From NCBI GenBank assembly GCA_027559495.1, contig JAMXSV010000021.1, positions 558,001 to 622,000 on the forward strand: a DNA stretch of 64,000 nucleotides, written 5' to 3'. The translations under genes were made by a program, and so were the position numbers. A model generated the notes under the pieces. That model saw only the letters and a list, made by a program, of their open reading frames with translations, had not been told where the DNA came from and searched no databases. Shown here piece after piece: positions 24,619 through 36,249 of this stretch; position 1 is the stretch's first letter, and the number at the start of each line of letters is the position of its first letter. Origin of the DNA: Aurifilum marmelostoma (Eukaryota > Ascomycota > Sordariomycetes > Diaporthales > Cryphonectriaceae).

Positions 24619-25983
24619 ATGCCGTCGCGCAAGAGCGACCCGGCCCGCAGGGTTGAAGAAGCACCAACACCAGCAACAGCCTCCTCGACCGCGAGATTCG
24701 CACTTGTAAAAGACGACCCTGCCCCTTCGCCTGCCCTCGCCCTCCCGACCATGGACACTTCTATGCCGCCCCCGAGCCTGCCCCCGCCCGGATCCGCCCA
24801 TGGTGCAGACGCCGTGGGCTTCCACGCCAGGTCCGGGTCGGCGTCCGGGTCGGTGCCCTCCGTCAGCGGCGGCGCTGCGCAGTCGACCCCGTCATCGGAC
24901 AAGGGCAAGGAGAAGGAGGAGAAGGGTGGCGGTGGTCACCCTAAGGAGGCGGTCACCATCCCCATCGAGGTATGCATGGAATATATAAGATATCCTTCCC
25001 ACCAGGAAACGAAACGGAAGGTGCATCGCCCAGCTAACTCGGCGCCTCTTCTCTCTTTCTCTACCTCTCTAGGAGCTACAATTACCAAAATCCATCATCA
25101 CCCGTCTAGCCAAGGGCGTACTCCCTCCGAACACTCAGATACAAGCAAATGCGATCCTCGCCATGACCAAGAGCGCGACCGTCTTTATAAATCACCTCGC
25201 AAATGCGTACGTCATTGGACCTTGCACATATATGAGATTGTACAGGTCTTTCCGTGTGCGGAGCGCGAGCTGATACATTGGATACACATACAGGGCCAAC
25301 GAGGTCACGGCACTCCAGAGCAAGAAGACGATCATGCCTTCTGACGTGTTCCGAGCGCTGGACGACATAGAGTACGGATTCATGCGCGAGCGCGTAGAGG
25401 CCGAGTTCAATAGTGCGTCTTCTTGAACGAACCCTAAGCCTCTCCTAAACTCTACTTGCCTCCGTCTCGCCATCTGCAAGGACGCTGAACTGGTCTGACT
25501 GGCTGACTGATTTGCGATGCAGAGTTCAATGAGACACAGACCACCAAGCGCTCGGCCTACCGCAAGAAGGTAGCCGCCTCTAAGAAGGGACCTAAGGGCT
25601 CGGGCGGGGCTGGCGCAGATGTATCGATGGCAGGGACGGACGGCGACTCCACGATGGCCGGCGACACGACCGTGAATTCTGTGGCCGACTCGGCGGCACG
25701 AGGCCAACACCGTGCCAAGAAGGCTAGGATAGACGGCGGCGGCGAGGGCGGCGGCTTGAGGATGGACGTCGACGATGAGCTCAATGATGCCTCTGACCCC
25801 GAATCCGTGCCCGACGAGGACGAGGACGAGGCGGAAGCGCAGGAGGAAGAAGAGGACGAGGACGAGGAAGAAGAGGATGAGGACAACGGCGAGGCCGACG
25901 AGGAGGACGGGGACGAGCTCGAGGAGCGCGAGGACAGGCTGGATGAGGATGAGGCGCTAGACGATGGTGACCATAGCGATTAG
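24619..25983 (+). CDS. DPB4: DNA polymerase epsilon subunit D (Dpb4/POLE3-like, histone fold)
   Basis: Four exons: 24619-24969, 25073-25206, 25294-25412 and 25523-25983, total 354 residues. Introns are 103, 87 and 110 bp with donors GTATGC, GTACGT and GTGCGT. Exons 2-3 encode a complete CBF/NF-Y-type histone fold: ELQLPKSIITRLAKGVLP, IQANAILAMTKSATVF, INHLANAANEVTALQSKK and TIMPSDVFRALDDIEYGF, near residues 118-200. In yeast and animals this subunit pairs with Dpb3/POLE4 in the polymerase epsilon holoenzyme and in ISW2/CHRAC remodelling complexes; it is nuclear. The N-terminal 117 residues form a Pro/Ser/Ala-rich extension. The C-terminal ~75 residues are almost entirely Asp and Glu, a feature of Dpb4 homologues. 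The protein is longer than yeast Dpb4 mainly because of these two extensions. The start codon follows an in-frame reading that extends further upstream (to 24361) but looks like untranslated leader. Confidence 0.9.
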
Positions 25984-28900
25984 GCGTTGGTGATCGACCA
26001 AAGAAAAGGCTTGCGCCTGACGGTATTTCAGGACCTGTCTTATATTGGCCGCTCGTTTCCGAGCCGTCGAATCTCTAGCACAATTTGATATCACATATTC
26101 GAGAATGCAGGCTCGATGTACGAGCTGAAAAGCTCTCGAGCCCGGGACAGAACAGAGCTGAAGACTGCTTGCTCAAAGGTTCGCCTCATTGCAGGGAATA
26201 GAGCGTGCAAGCATTCTCCCCCGGAGATCACAACTGGAAAAGACAGCTTGCAGCATAGAGCAGGAGGAAGGATACTTCCATTAGCTGTGAGCCGTCCACA
26301 GCATCCTCGCATTCAACCCCCAGCAACCACAGCTCGCTCGCGAACCAGGACCCTCTAGATTGCGCTTCAGGTCATTGACTCATAAGAGCAGACAGCCAAA
26401 CTCTCCCGAATAGACAAATATGCACACATGTCCAATGCGGCGCAGGACCTCACCTCGAGGCTGGTTCGGGACCAGTACCCTGCGGTAACCACGAGGCAGG
26501 CGACTCTCTCTGCCGGATTCCCCTCACGAGTGCTGAAGTGAGTTCACCCGATGAGGCCACATGGCTCAACGACAAGGTGGACCGCGAGACCTTCTGGGCT
26601 GTAACAATCCACCGCACTAGAGTGGAGGAAAGCCGACTGAAGCCAGCCTGGAATATCTCTCGAAGCCCTCCTGTACTCAACACACAGAAGTTGGCTTGAA
26701 AGGGCAGGCTCTGGGGAGTGAAGTTGTGACGGGGTGCTGTATTTGCGCTTCGTGGCAAGGCATGTATGGCCGACGACCACGTGCATGTTAGTGCTACGAG
26801 AAACTGGAGGCAACTCGTTGCCGCTGCTTTAACATGTCCATCACGAATCAGACATGTCAGTCTGCTTCTGGAGATAAAATATCAATGCGACTACGAAAAG
26901 GCATGTTCGTACGGACATCAGATCGAGATTACGAAAAACATCAGCTTATTTGCATGAAAAACAAAGGCTCTGGTGAAGCCTTTCCCCCGCTGAAAGGCTC
27001 GTAAGTGGATATCACTACCGGGCTGGTCACGAGATGGGGCTCGACCAAGTAGTCCGCTCATGCCAGGTGTGGTGCCATGTTTCAAAACAGTCGACCACAA
27101 ACTCACCTGGTCCTGAAAATTTTCGTCAGGCTGGAGAGCTCATATGCCTCGGCCAAGCCGACATGAACCTCCTGAACTCATGAATCCGGTAAGACGGTGC
27201 CACGTGAGATAAAATTGGGAATGGAGTAGAAGGATCTCGCATGCCACATCCTGCGCGCAAGGGTCTATGGCTCCTGGTACACACACTAATGCAAGATGCA
27301 AGCGATGGGTCGCAAGAGTGCTGCCGTGCAATGTTCTGTTGGGCCCAGGACTACAGGCGGGGCAAATTGAAGTCATACAAGCTGACTCGTCCTCTGAATC
27401 GAAAGTTCGGATGTCGGCGGAGTCAAACTGGAAACTGCGGTGGACCAGAACAGTGGAAGCAAGGAGTGGTGAGAAGCTGTGGCTGTGACCTTGTATGCGC
27501 CCATGAGGCCCAAATCTGGGATGCAGAAGCAGAGGTCGGGTGAGCTTCGTAAATTCCTGAGACGATCAACAGTAGACCGACGAGACCCGGAAGGGCGGCG
27601 CACAACAATGACCCATCCGAGGAGGAGCAATAAACCAATGCAGAACGCGATGCCCACGTTGTATCCGTATTCCGATGCCTGCTGCTGCAGTAGTCCCAGA
27701 TTAGACAACAGTACAAGACAGGGACCCCCTTCTTCTTCTCTAGGGGCGATTTACACTTCCCACCAGACCCGAGTGTTCGGTGACCTAACCGAGCTCGGTC
27801 AATTGTTGGCCACAGTCATCTGGTAGGACGCGCGCGGTGGATATAAAATAGTCCAGGGCGTTGGAGCTTAGTCGGTCGTCCACGTCTCAGAGCGAAGTTA
27901 CGCCGAAGAACGTGGGCTCGGTGAAGCATCTGATGCGTCGATATCTCGTTGCCATATCCAGAGATGCAGGGTCTGCGCACGAGGTGAGAGGGCACGGGGA
28001 CAGGACGGCCCCATCGGGGCCGACACCACAGGCGACAAAGGCTGAGCGGTCGAGCAGAGATGAGGGCCTCAAAGCAGCCCGGGATGAGTGAACGTCGTTG
28101 AGAACGGGCCTCAGAAGTCGTGAACCTACACGACGCCCTCGAACCTAGTTCGGACTGGGCATGTTGCGGCTCGTTGTCAAGCTTTGTGGCCCCTTGGCAG
28201 AACTGTAGTGGTGATCGGTCTGTTTATCCGTCGTGAGGTTCGTGGAGAGATCCAGCTTGGCGCCTGGGCATACATCAGTTTCTTTCTCGGCCCTCGGGGT
28301 AGCTGAAATGAACAGGTGCATCTGTACCTGCTATAGTACATGGTTGTGGCGTTTGCGTGTGGTGGTGTGCGTCCGGCATCAATAGACAAAGAGGTGAGGC
28401 GGTAGAGAAGCAAGCATGAAGTCGAGAGTGGAGAAGAACGGACGTCCTGTCATTGCAGCACGTGTGAGATGTCGAGAGTTTTAATTGGCTTCCTGAATAT
28501 GGGGGAAGCTGTGGTCCACCCCCTGTCAAAGCCCCCACTCCCGAGGTCCTTCCCTCTGGAGACCCACCAGGGATGCGCACCTCCTATTAGCCGAGGACAG
28601 AAGAGGCAAGCATGGCTAGACGGGGCGTGCGGGAGGCGCAGGAAGGGGCCAGGGGAGGACCCTCGTTCGAGAAGCATTGTGCATACAACGTAGTACATAG
28701 TTAGACAGAGGGGCATGGGTCAGTACTATGTATGGGTCCCTCCAGATCCGAAGGTTTGATCCGCCACTGGCCAGTATCCGTCCTTTTGTTTAATCTTTTT
28801 AGTCGACACACACATTCAACAAATTCATACGAGAGATCAACATGGTCAGCCCCGTCAAACCCTCCACATGCCGGGGGGCTGGCCTTTCGTTGAGCTGTCT

Positions 28901-30780
28901 AGGGTCAAGAACCCATTCCACCATCTTGTGCCCTAGCAAAATCAACGCTGCGGTATGAGGTCACAATCCGCCTTTTCCCCTGCCGCCCAGACATGCCAGG
29001 TCAGGCAGTCTTTGAGGCATTCCGGAGCACGCCACGTCCACCAACCAACCCTCGAAGGCAGGTGGACGTTGGATCGTGATGCAACAAACCGTGTCTCGAG
29101 CAGTTGTTACCTCGCGCTCATTGACTGGCGGAGAGTCGGATGCTACGGTCTCAGCAAGAGGCTAGGGCTGACTGGAATCGACCAAATGCGTGTTGAAGGC
29201 GGGTGAACATTGTGTCTTGTGCATAACACACGCAGTAGGTGCCGCCAAAGGACCACCCTACGAGTAGTATGTACGCAATGGTAGTATCAAACGCCTTGTG
29301 GACGGACCACTCGGTGATCCTTCGGGCCGGGTTAGTCCTCATTCGAGACCAATGTGTCAGAGCAACTGTCCAGTGAGAGCACGTCTTACGGCAGCGTGCC
29401 ACATCGACAGGACATATTGCATACATATGGCAACTGCAAGAGAAGAAAGAACCTGTTGCTTGATAGAGCTGGCGAAAGCAGTCATGACGAGCTGAGAAGA
29501 TAAGCTTCAACATCAGCCTTGATCCATTCACCTCCACCGGCATCAGGCGCTACGGCTCCTAGAAGGGGACACCGACGACAGGCCATGATGCATGGTACTT
29601 ACTGTCATGCGTGTGCACACACCCATGCACACGCTCGCTGCTGTGGTGGCAGCATGAAGGTTTACTATGTAAGTACATCATCTACTTGGTACCAAGCACA
29701 TTTGCGACCGTCTTACTAACAAAGCTTAACCCCTCTCGGCAGAGCTTGGTGGTTGTGGCTGCCAACCACTACGTCGCTACTAGCAACACCTATATGCGGT
29801 AATACTATGTACTATGCTGAAGACGTTTTAGCCATTTATTTTGTTTCCGTCTCTCAGGGTAGGCACGCTTCGGACACGGCCGTTGGTTGGTCTTTTTTTT
29901 TTTTTTTTTTTCCTTGATAATTTTTTTCCGTCCTCGTTTTTCTTCCATCCCATAGTCCCTTCGATCTGGCTGTGCTCGTGCTTCGGCTCCAATCGACATC
30001 ACTCGTCGCCCGCTTGTCCCTCTCCGGCCTTCCGAGCTCTGCTTCTAGATCCCATCCCAGCCTTTCCTCCCACCACCCCGCCTGATTCTTCTCCTCCTCT
30101 TCTTCAGTCCCACACCCACTCGTTTTCTTTACCTTCTAGTCAATCAGCCTCGCTGACCGAGAGACCTTTTCAGACATTTTCCTCCCACCTGACCAACGCC
30201 TTTTCCTCGTGGTACCGGTATATACGTATCGTGTTCCTTGGTCATAGGCTCCCCACCTCTGGTCTCGCCTTCCGTGGCGCACTCCTCTCGATCTAGCCAG
30301 CCCTCCGGCCAGCGGTGTCCCCATAATTGTTGATTTTTTTTAGTCGTCTTGTCCCGCCCACTACAGGTGGGACCCCCCACCCCCCTGTGCTGTGATCTTC
30401 GGCCTTCACAGCAGGGCTAGCAGGCTCGACAGGCCCACGCACACCCTCCAGGATCATCGACCTGTGGAAGCCGCAGTGGCTGCATTCGCAGGGTTCCTCG
30501 ACCCCGACTAGTTTTCCCTGCGTTTTTCTGGCATATCGCCTATCCGCCAGTCTCTCTTAAAAAGCTGTCTCCTCCTCCTCCTCCATCCCACATCGTCCTG
30601 GGTTTTCTTCCTCGAGCTCTGCAGTGAACCAGAACACTCCTGTGCGGTTTCCATTGCCTCCTTTCCACCGCACTCTTGTGAAGCTTTTCACTAAGCCCTT
30701 CACACCCACACCCACACCCACACACCCGCAACCACATATTCTTCCTTCTAGCTACGTCTCTTGCTACACCAATTGCAGAG
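25984..30780. other. Intergenic region (about 4.8 kb)
   Basis: No gene is supported with confidence. Two minus-strand frames are the best candidates: 28072-27887 (LLDRSAFVACGVGPDGAV, MATRYRRIRCFTEPTFFG) and 27708-27373, which has a hydrophobic segment (NVGIAFCIGLLLLLGWVIVV) followed by RRPSGSRRSTVDRLRNL. I could not connect them by splicing and recognise no family. From about 29830 the plus strand becomes pyrimidine-rich up to the transporter start at 30781, consistent with a long 5' leader or promoter. It includes T19 at 29893-29911. Confidence 0.5.
29893..29911. repeat. Poly-T run (T19)
   Basis: A 19-T homopolymer about 0.9 kb upstream of the transporter start, at the beginning of a long CT-rich stretch. 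It could act as a nucleosome-depleting poly(dA:dT) element; this is inference. Confidence 0.85.
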
Positions 30781-32931
30781 ATGTCGCAGTATCTCGAGCA
30801 CGAGAGGCACCACCCGCCGTCTGTCGGCCAGATCCCCGTGCCTCACGGCCCGGCGACAGGCGACGAGACCTACCAGTTTCCAACACACCACGGCCTGACT
30901 TCCCAGGAGGAGCGTGAGATTTTCGGCTACCTTACCCACCCAGATGACTCGTATACCCCCGAAGGTGTTTACTGGGCCGACCTGCCTTGGAAACAGCGCA
31001 TCGCTTTCGTCAACAAGGTCGACAGCGTCGAGGCCAAGAAGGAGCTGTCCCAGATTGGCCGCATGTTCAAAAAGGACCCTCTGAGCCCCCTCAGCTGGTA
31101 CTGGAACAATGCGATCCTGCCTGGTGCTGGACTCGGCCTCGAGGGCTACGTCCTGTTCTCCATCGGAAACCTGAGTTCATACTTCGCCAAGACGGACAAC
31201 TGGAAAGACTGCTGGGGCAGCAAGACCGTTGATGGAGAATGCAACATGAACTGGATCGCCGCCGTTACATACCTGGAAATCGTTGGTATCATGTGCGGTC
31301 AGATCGCCGTTGGTGTAAGTGAAACCCTCCGTGCCCGCTAGGACCACCTGTCAGAGAGAAGACATAGTACACGAAGGCAACCAGGGCATCTGCTGACTCC
31401 TCGTCTCCCGCTGCAGCTTATTGGTGATTGGGTCGGTCGCCGCTGGGGTCTGATCCAGGACGCCCTCATCATGGTTCTCGGTCTCATCATGCTGACCGCG
31501 TCTTGGGGGACCAGCCTCGAGGGCTGGGTCATCTGCTATGCCTGGTCGCTGTTCATCTACTCCTTCGGCGTGGGCGGCGAGTACCCCATGACCGCCACAT
31601 CGTCTATGGAGAATGCCGTGGGAGCCGGCAAGGTCTCGACCCGCGAGGATCGTCTGCACCGTGGCCGCAAGGTCACCTCCGCCTTTCTGATGCAGGGCTG
31701 GGGTCAGCTTGCCAACCAGGCCCTGCTCATTATTCTCCTGCTCATCTTCCACCACGGTGATGGTAACCCACCATACGGCACCCAGAGCACCCAGGTCGTC
31801 TTCCGCCTGTCCTTCGCCATTCCCGCTGTCGGCACCCTCTGGCTCGCATACTATCGTGCCTATAAGATGCCTCATGCCTCCCGTCAGCTGCAGATCGCCA
31901 AGAAGAAGACCAACGTGACGGGCTACGACGTCAACTCGCTGCGCCTGACGTTCAAGTACTTTGGCGGCCGCATCCTCGCCACTGCCGGTGCCTGGTTCTG
32001 CAATGATGTCTTCTTCTACGGCAACAAGCTGTTCCAGTCGTCCTTTATCGAGGTTGTGACCGACAACTCGAGCTCCATCATGACAACCTGGGTGTGGAAC
32101 CTGTACAACATCATCGTGGCGCTGGCAGGCTACTACCTGGCGTCGCTGCTGATCGACAACAAGCTGTATGGCCGCAAGAACATGCAGCAGATTGGCTTCC
32201 TCGCATGCTTCCTCTGCTTCGTCATCCCGGCCTTCAAGTACAAGTACTACTCTTCTACCGAAGGCATCCACTCATTCCAGGCCATGTATTATCTGTCGTC
32301 CTTCTTCAACCAGTTCGGCCCTAACGCCGTCACCTTCCTTGTTGCCGGTGAGGTGTTCCCGACGCCCGTCCGCGCTTCCGCTCATGGGTTCTCCGCCTGC
32401 ATTGGCAAGGCTGGTGCGCTGCTGGCTGCCATCCTCTACAACTACATCGACACCCAGATGCGCTTCTACGTTGTGCCTTGGTTCGGCCTTGCGGGTATGC
32501 TCATCACCTGGCTGTGGCTTCCTGACACCACCGGCCTCGACCTCAAGGAACAGGAGCGTCGGTGGCAGTACATCGTTGCCGGCAAGGAGGACCAGTACCA
32601 CGGCATCGCGGTGCACCCTCAGCACTTGAGCCTGTGGGAGCGCCTCCGCGGCGTGGGTAAGCACTACAACCCGGAGCTTGACCTTAAGCAGAAGGTCTCG
32701 GACCTGCGCAAGGATTGGGAGTTGCAGGAGGCCGAGAGGCGTGAGAAGGAGATGAAGGGCGAACCAGCGATCATGGACAATGACTTCAGCCAAGAGGCGC
32801 ATGATTACTTCCAGCGCACGAGCTCTAACACGGCCTCAGGCGGTGTGTTGACCGGCGATAAGTTGAGGGCGGAGAGTGCGGATGATAGCAACGGCCCTGA
32901 TGAGAAGACCGAGGAGAAGCCTGCTGCATAA
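30781..32931 (+). CDS. Phosphate:H+ symporter-family MFS transporter
   Basis: Two exons, 30781-31314 and 31417-32931, encode 682 residues. The 102-bp intron begins GTAAGT and ends GCAG. It is a major facilitator protein with the phosphate symporter (PHS) signature FGVGGEYPMTATSSMENA near residue 230 and the family motif LIGDWVGRRWGLIQDALIM after transmembrane helix 2. Others include YEIVGIMCGQIAVG-like helix text, a cytosolic central loop (KVSTREDRLHRGRKVTS, then KKKTNVTGYDVNS) and VAGEVFPTPVRASAHGFSA in helix 10-11. Twelve membrane helices can be traced. It should sit in the plasma membrane and import phosphate or a phosphorylated compound such as glycerophosphoinositol with protons. The Pho84 branch usually has GGDYP, whereas GGEYP here suggests the Git1-like side, so the substrate is uncertain. 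The N-terminal ~95 residues are a hydrophilic extension and the C-terminal ~110 residues a charged tail. Confidence 0.92.
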
Positions 32932-33801
32932 ATGCGATGAGAAGCGACATCACCAGGAAAGGATTGTGAGGATCTCAGTCCTGCTACTGCCTCTGGCTAC
33001 TTTTGTCCTGCCGTTTGAATTGACGGCGGCACTGAACATTATTGTTTTTATGGACACTCATACTTTATAAAAGCACATTGTCGTTTTACCTTTCAACCTC
33101 ATACCCGCAGAGCTTATACCCGAGACATGACTGCACAAATTTATGCTTGAAAAATACACTTTAATGAACAAAATGGACAATGTGTAACATTACTCAGTAT
33201 TTTCCTCCTCTGACGCACAGTACATGTGAACCGACATCCGCCTGTCATGCCCACAAAAGATGTGGCCCAAGGAGAATCAAGCTCGTGCTATAGAGAAGGT
33301 AGCTTGTGGCTCTTGAGCATCTGACTCTCAATAACAAGCCCGCTTACCAGAAGGAGCAGCAGTCTTTGTTCGTATCCCAGGTGTATGTGAAAGTACGTCG
33401 CCTTTTTTTTTTATCTTTTTCTTTATTTATTACAAGCTTCTTTATTCTCTTCCCTCTTGCTGTTAGTTCTCTTTTATTCAATTATCTTCCCCGTACTGTC
33501 TGGGGGTAGCCTGGCTGCCTGGTTGGCTTGTCAGGCTTGTGTGCTGCTCGTCTTAGACCCCTAACCCTAACCTTTTTCAGTAGGTGGTCAAAGCTTTCGG
33601 TTCCGCCCCACCAGCAGCCAACCCCACCAAAAGTTCGATTTTGGCTCGAATTTCCCAAGTCAACTGTGAGAACAATCAGAACCGAACAAGCCACCGTAAT
33701 TCGACCCATTTGTGGCTCGATCACGACAATCGCAGTCCTTACCATTCTGAACCCAAAATCGAGCTACAACCTCCACGCCACGGCCACAAAGACGAGCAGA
33801 C
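32932..33801. other. Intergenic region
   Basis: This is the 3' flank of the transporter gene and the promoter/leader of the eIF3d gene. It contains a T9 run near 33406 and the telomere-like element at 33557-33572. The sequence ctttttcag following that element could be a 5' UTR splice acceptor. No coding region is seen. Confidence 0.55.
33557..33572 (+). promoter_or_regulatory. Telomere-like (CCCTAA)2 element upstream of eIF3d
   Basis: ACCCCTAACCCTAACC, about 230 bp upstream of the eIF3d start codon. It consists of two and a half telomeric CCCTAA units. In yeasts, Tbf1-class proteins bind TTAGGG repeats in promoters of translation-related genes; a similar role here is inference. Confidence 0.5.
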
Positions 33802-35667
33802 ATGACTTCCTCGATTGCCGACCTCATCTCGGCGCTGCCTGACGGCGATGGATGGGGACCTGCCATCACCAGCGAGACCACCCTCGATGGCGTGCCATAC
33901 GCACCCTTCTCCAAGGGCGACAAGCTGGGCCGTATGGCTGACTGGACCGCCGACGGGAAGGACGGTCGTGATGGACGAGGCGGCCGGAATCAGTACAATA
34001 GGAATTACAGAGGTGCGCAGCTCTCCTTGAGCGAGGAAACATTCGTTCCATGCTGACTTGAACCCGTCAACCTGCAGACCAACAGACCTACGGCTTCAAC
34101 GCTGCCTCCATCTTCGCCGCCCCCGCAGTCGAGCAGGACGAGGCCTCTTTCTCTGTCGTCTCCAACACCCGCGATGCCCCCAAGACCCGTTTCGGCCGCG
34201 GCGCGGTCTTCACGCGCGGTGGCCGCGGACAGCGTGGTGGTGCTCGCCAGGACGGACGCGGTGGAGGACGGCAACAGCAGAGCCGCACGGGGCGTGGTGG
34301 CTACGACGGTGCGCGTGGTGGACGCAACAACCAGGGCGGTGGTCGTGGTGGCCGCCGCTTTGGGTGGAAGGACTATGACAAGCCTCAGCGGAACCGCGAT
34401 GCTTCGATCAACATCCGCCCTGACTGGAAGCTGCTGGAGGAGATTGACTTCAACCGCCTGAGCAAGCTGAACCTTGACGCCGACGAGGGCGAGGATGTCG
34501 ACAGCTACGGCTTCGTGTACTACTACGACCGCACCTACGACAAGCAGCCTGTCAAGACTGCCGAGAAGAAGCTCAACCTGCTCGACCGTGCCGCCTACAA
34601 CGTCACCACCTCGTCAGACCCTGTCATCCAGGAGCTGGCCGACAAGAACGAGGCGACCATCTTCGCGACCGACAGCGTGCTGTCCATGCTCATGTGCGCC
34701 CCGCGGTCCGTCTACCCCTGGGACATTGTCATCGTCAAGCAGGGCAACAAGGTGTACCTCGACAAGCGTGATAACGCCGCGCTGGACATGGTGACGGTCA
34801 ACGAGAACGCCTACGACGCCCCGCTTGAGGCATCCGAGGGCTCCAAGGAGAGCATCAACCAGCCCGCCGCGCTGGCCGAGGAGGCCACCTACATCAACCA
34901 CAACTTTGCCAACCAGGTGGTGCTTGAGAACCAGTCCAACAAGGTGGAGATGGCCCACGGCAACCCCTTCTACGATGCCGCTCACGAGACAGAGCCTCCC
35001 GCCTCCAAGGTGTACAAGTACCGCAAGTTCGACCTGTCCACCAACGAGGAGGACCCCGTGTACCTGGTGGTCCGCACAGAGCTCGACGCCGTGCAGAAGA
35101 ACGCCATCAACGGCGAGGACCAGTTCCTCACCGTGCACGCGCTCAACGAGTTCGACAACAAGGCCCAGGGAAGCGGTGGCGCCCTTGACTGGCGCAGCAA
35201 GCTGGTCTCGCAGCGCGGTGCGGTCGTTGCGACCGAGATGAAGAACAACTCCTGCAAGCTCGCAAGGTGGACCGTGCAGAGTATTCTGGCCAAGGCGGAT
35301 GCCATGAAGATTGGGTAAGTCACTGGTGTTTTCTGTTGTGTATTCAACAGATCAAGAGTACTAATCATTCTTCTCTAGTTTCGTCTCTCGGGCCAACCCC
35401 AAGGTCAATGACAAGCACGTCATCCTGGGTGTCATAGGCTGGAAGCCCCGAGACTTTGCTAACCAGATGAACCTGTCCCTTTCCAACGGCTGGGGTATCG
35501 TGCGCACCATCTGTGACTTCATCCTCAAGGCCGAGGGCGATGCCAAGTACGTCCTCGTCAAGGATCCCAACAAGAGCATCCTGCGCCTGTACGAGGTGCC
35601 TGCTGGTAGCTTGGACGAGGAGGAAGATGAGGCCCAGGTTGAGGCGGTCGAGGAGGAGGATGAGTAA
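33802..35667 (+). CDS. eIF3d: Eukaryotic translation initiation factor 3 subunit D
   Basis: Three exons, 33802-34012, 34078-35314 and 35379-35667, give 578 residues. Introns are 65 bp (GTGCGC) and 64 bp (GTAAGT). The sequence is collinear with eIF3d (p66, fission yeast moe1). The N-terminal block has [20 protein letters not shown] and [12 protein letters not shown]. An Arg/Gly-rich RNA-binding stretch follows (about residues 108-168, multiple GRGG and RGG units), then [18 protein letters not shown], the central fold with [17 protein letters not shown] and [20 protein letters not shown], and the C-terminal part with [19 protein letters not shown] and an acidic tail. In the 43S complex eIF3d lies at the mRNA exit side and, in animals, has cap-binding activity on selected mRNAs. 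The length is normal for the family. The start is well placed after an A at -3 (gacATG). Confidence 0.95.
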
Positions 35668-36249
35668 AAAGCCATTGGACCGAGACATGTGTACGTCGGG
35701 ACTGGCGGTACGGGTAGAACATAGACCAAAAATTCGGACCGGAGTACGTTTTATTATTTGTCATGTGTGTATGTCTTGTTGCTCCGGGCATTCGCAAAGT
35801 CGGACCCTGGAAATGCCGGCGATCTGCTGTTGGATATCGAATATGAGTTGTTTCTCTTTCTCTTGGCTTGAGGTTGAAGGAGATTCATAGTCAGGAGGCT
35901 TCTTATAGGTGAGCACACCCCCAGGTGGAAATGGTCTCTGTCACCTCCCTGACCGCCAGCACATGCCCTGGCAGGCAAGTAAGCGACATGACAGCAGCCA
36001 CCCGGTGGCGCCCGTCCGAAGTGGCAGCGCCTTGCGTAAGAAAACACCACGACAGAGACGGAGCTAGTGTCAGCTGCTGAGGGCGGGGTAATCAAACCAA
36101 AAGCCTAGTATTCCATTAGACGCACAACCGTCTTCTTGAGTTCTGTCCAAAGCACCAGCTAGTCTGGGTCTTTGTCTCTGCATGATCCCTTCGCACTACA
36201 GCATACACACAATGCTGCATCCACGATGCCTTCGAGGTTGTAATTTCAG
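35668..36249. other. Intergenic region
   Basis: Short spacer between the eIF3d stop and the HET gene. No gene, repeat or RNA is recognised. Confidence 0.55.

Noticed and set aside
27373..28072. Two minus-strand frames with a hydrophobic helix as a small membrane-protein gene
   Set aside because: They could not be joined by plausible splice sites, lack a good start codon and match no family; mentioned only in the intergenic entry.
31351..32271. 306-codon minus-strand frame over the transporter
   Set aside because: Shadow of the phosphate transporter exon; no domain and improbable composition.
423..32931. A phosphate-acquisition cluster (phosphatase, bHLH factor, phosphate transporter)
   Set aside because: The genes are far apart with unrelated genes between them, the bHLH basic region is not of the Pho4/NUC-1 type, and E-boxes are not enriched.
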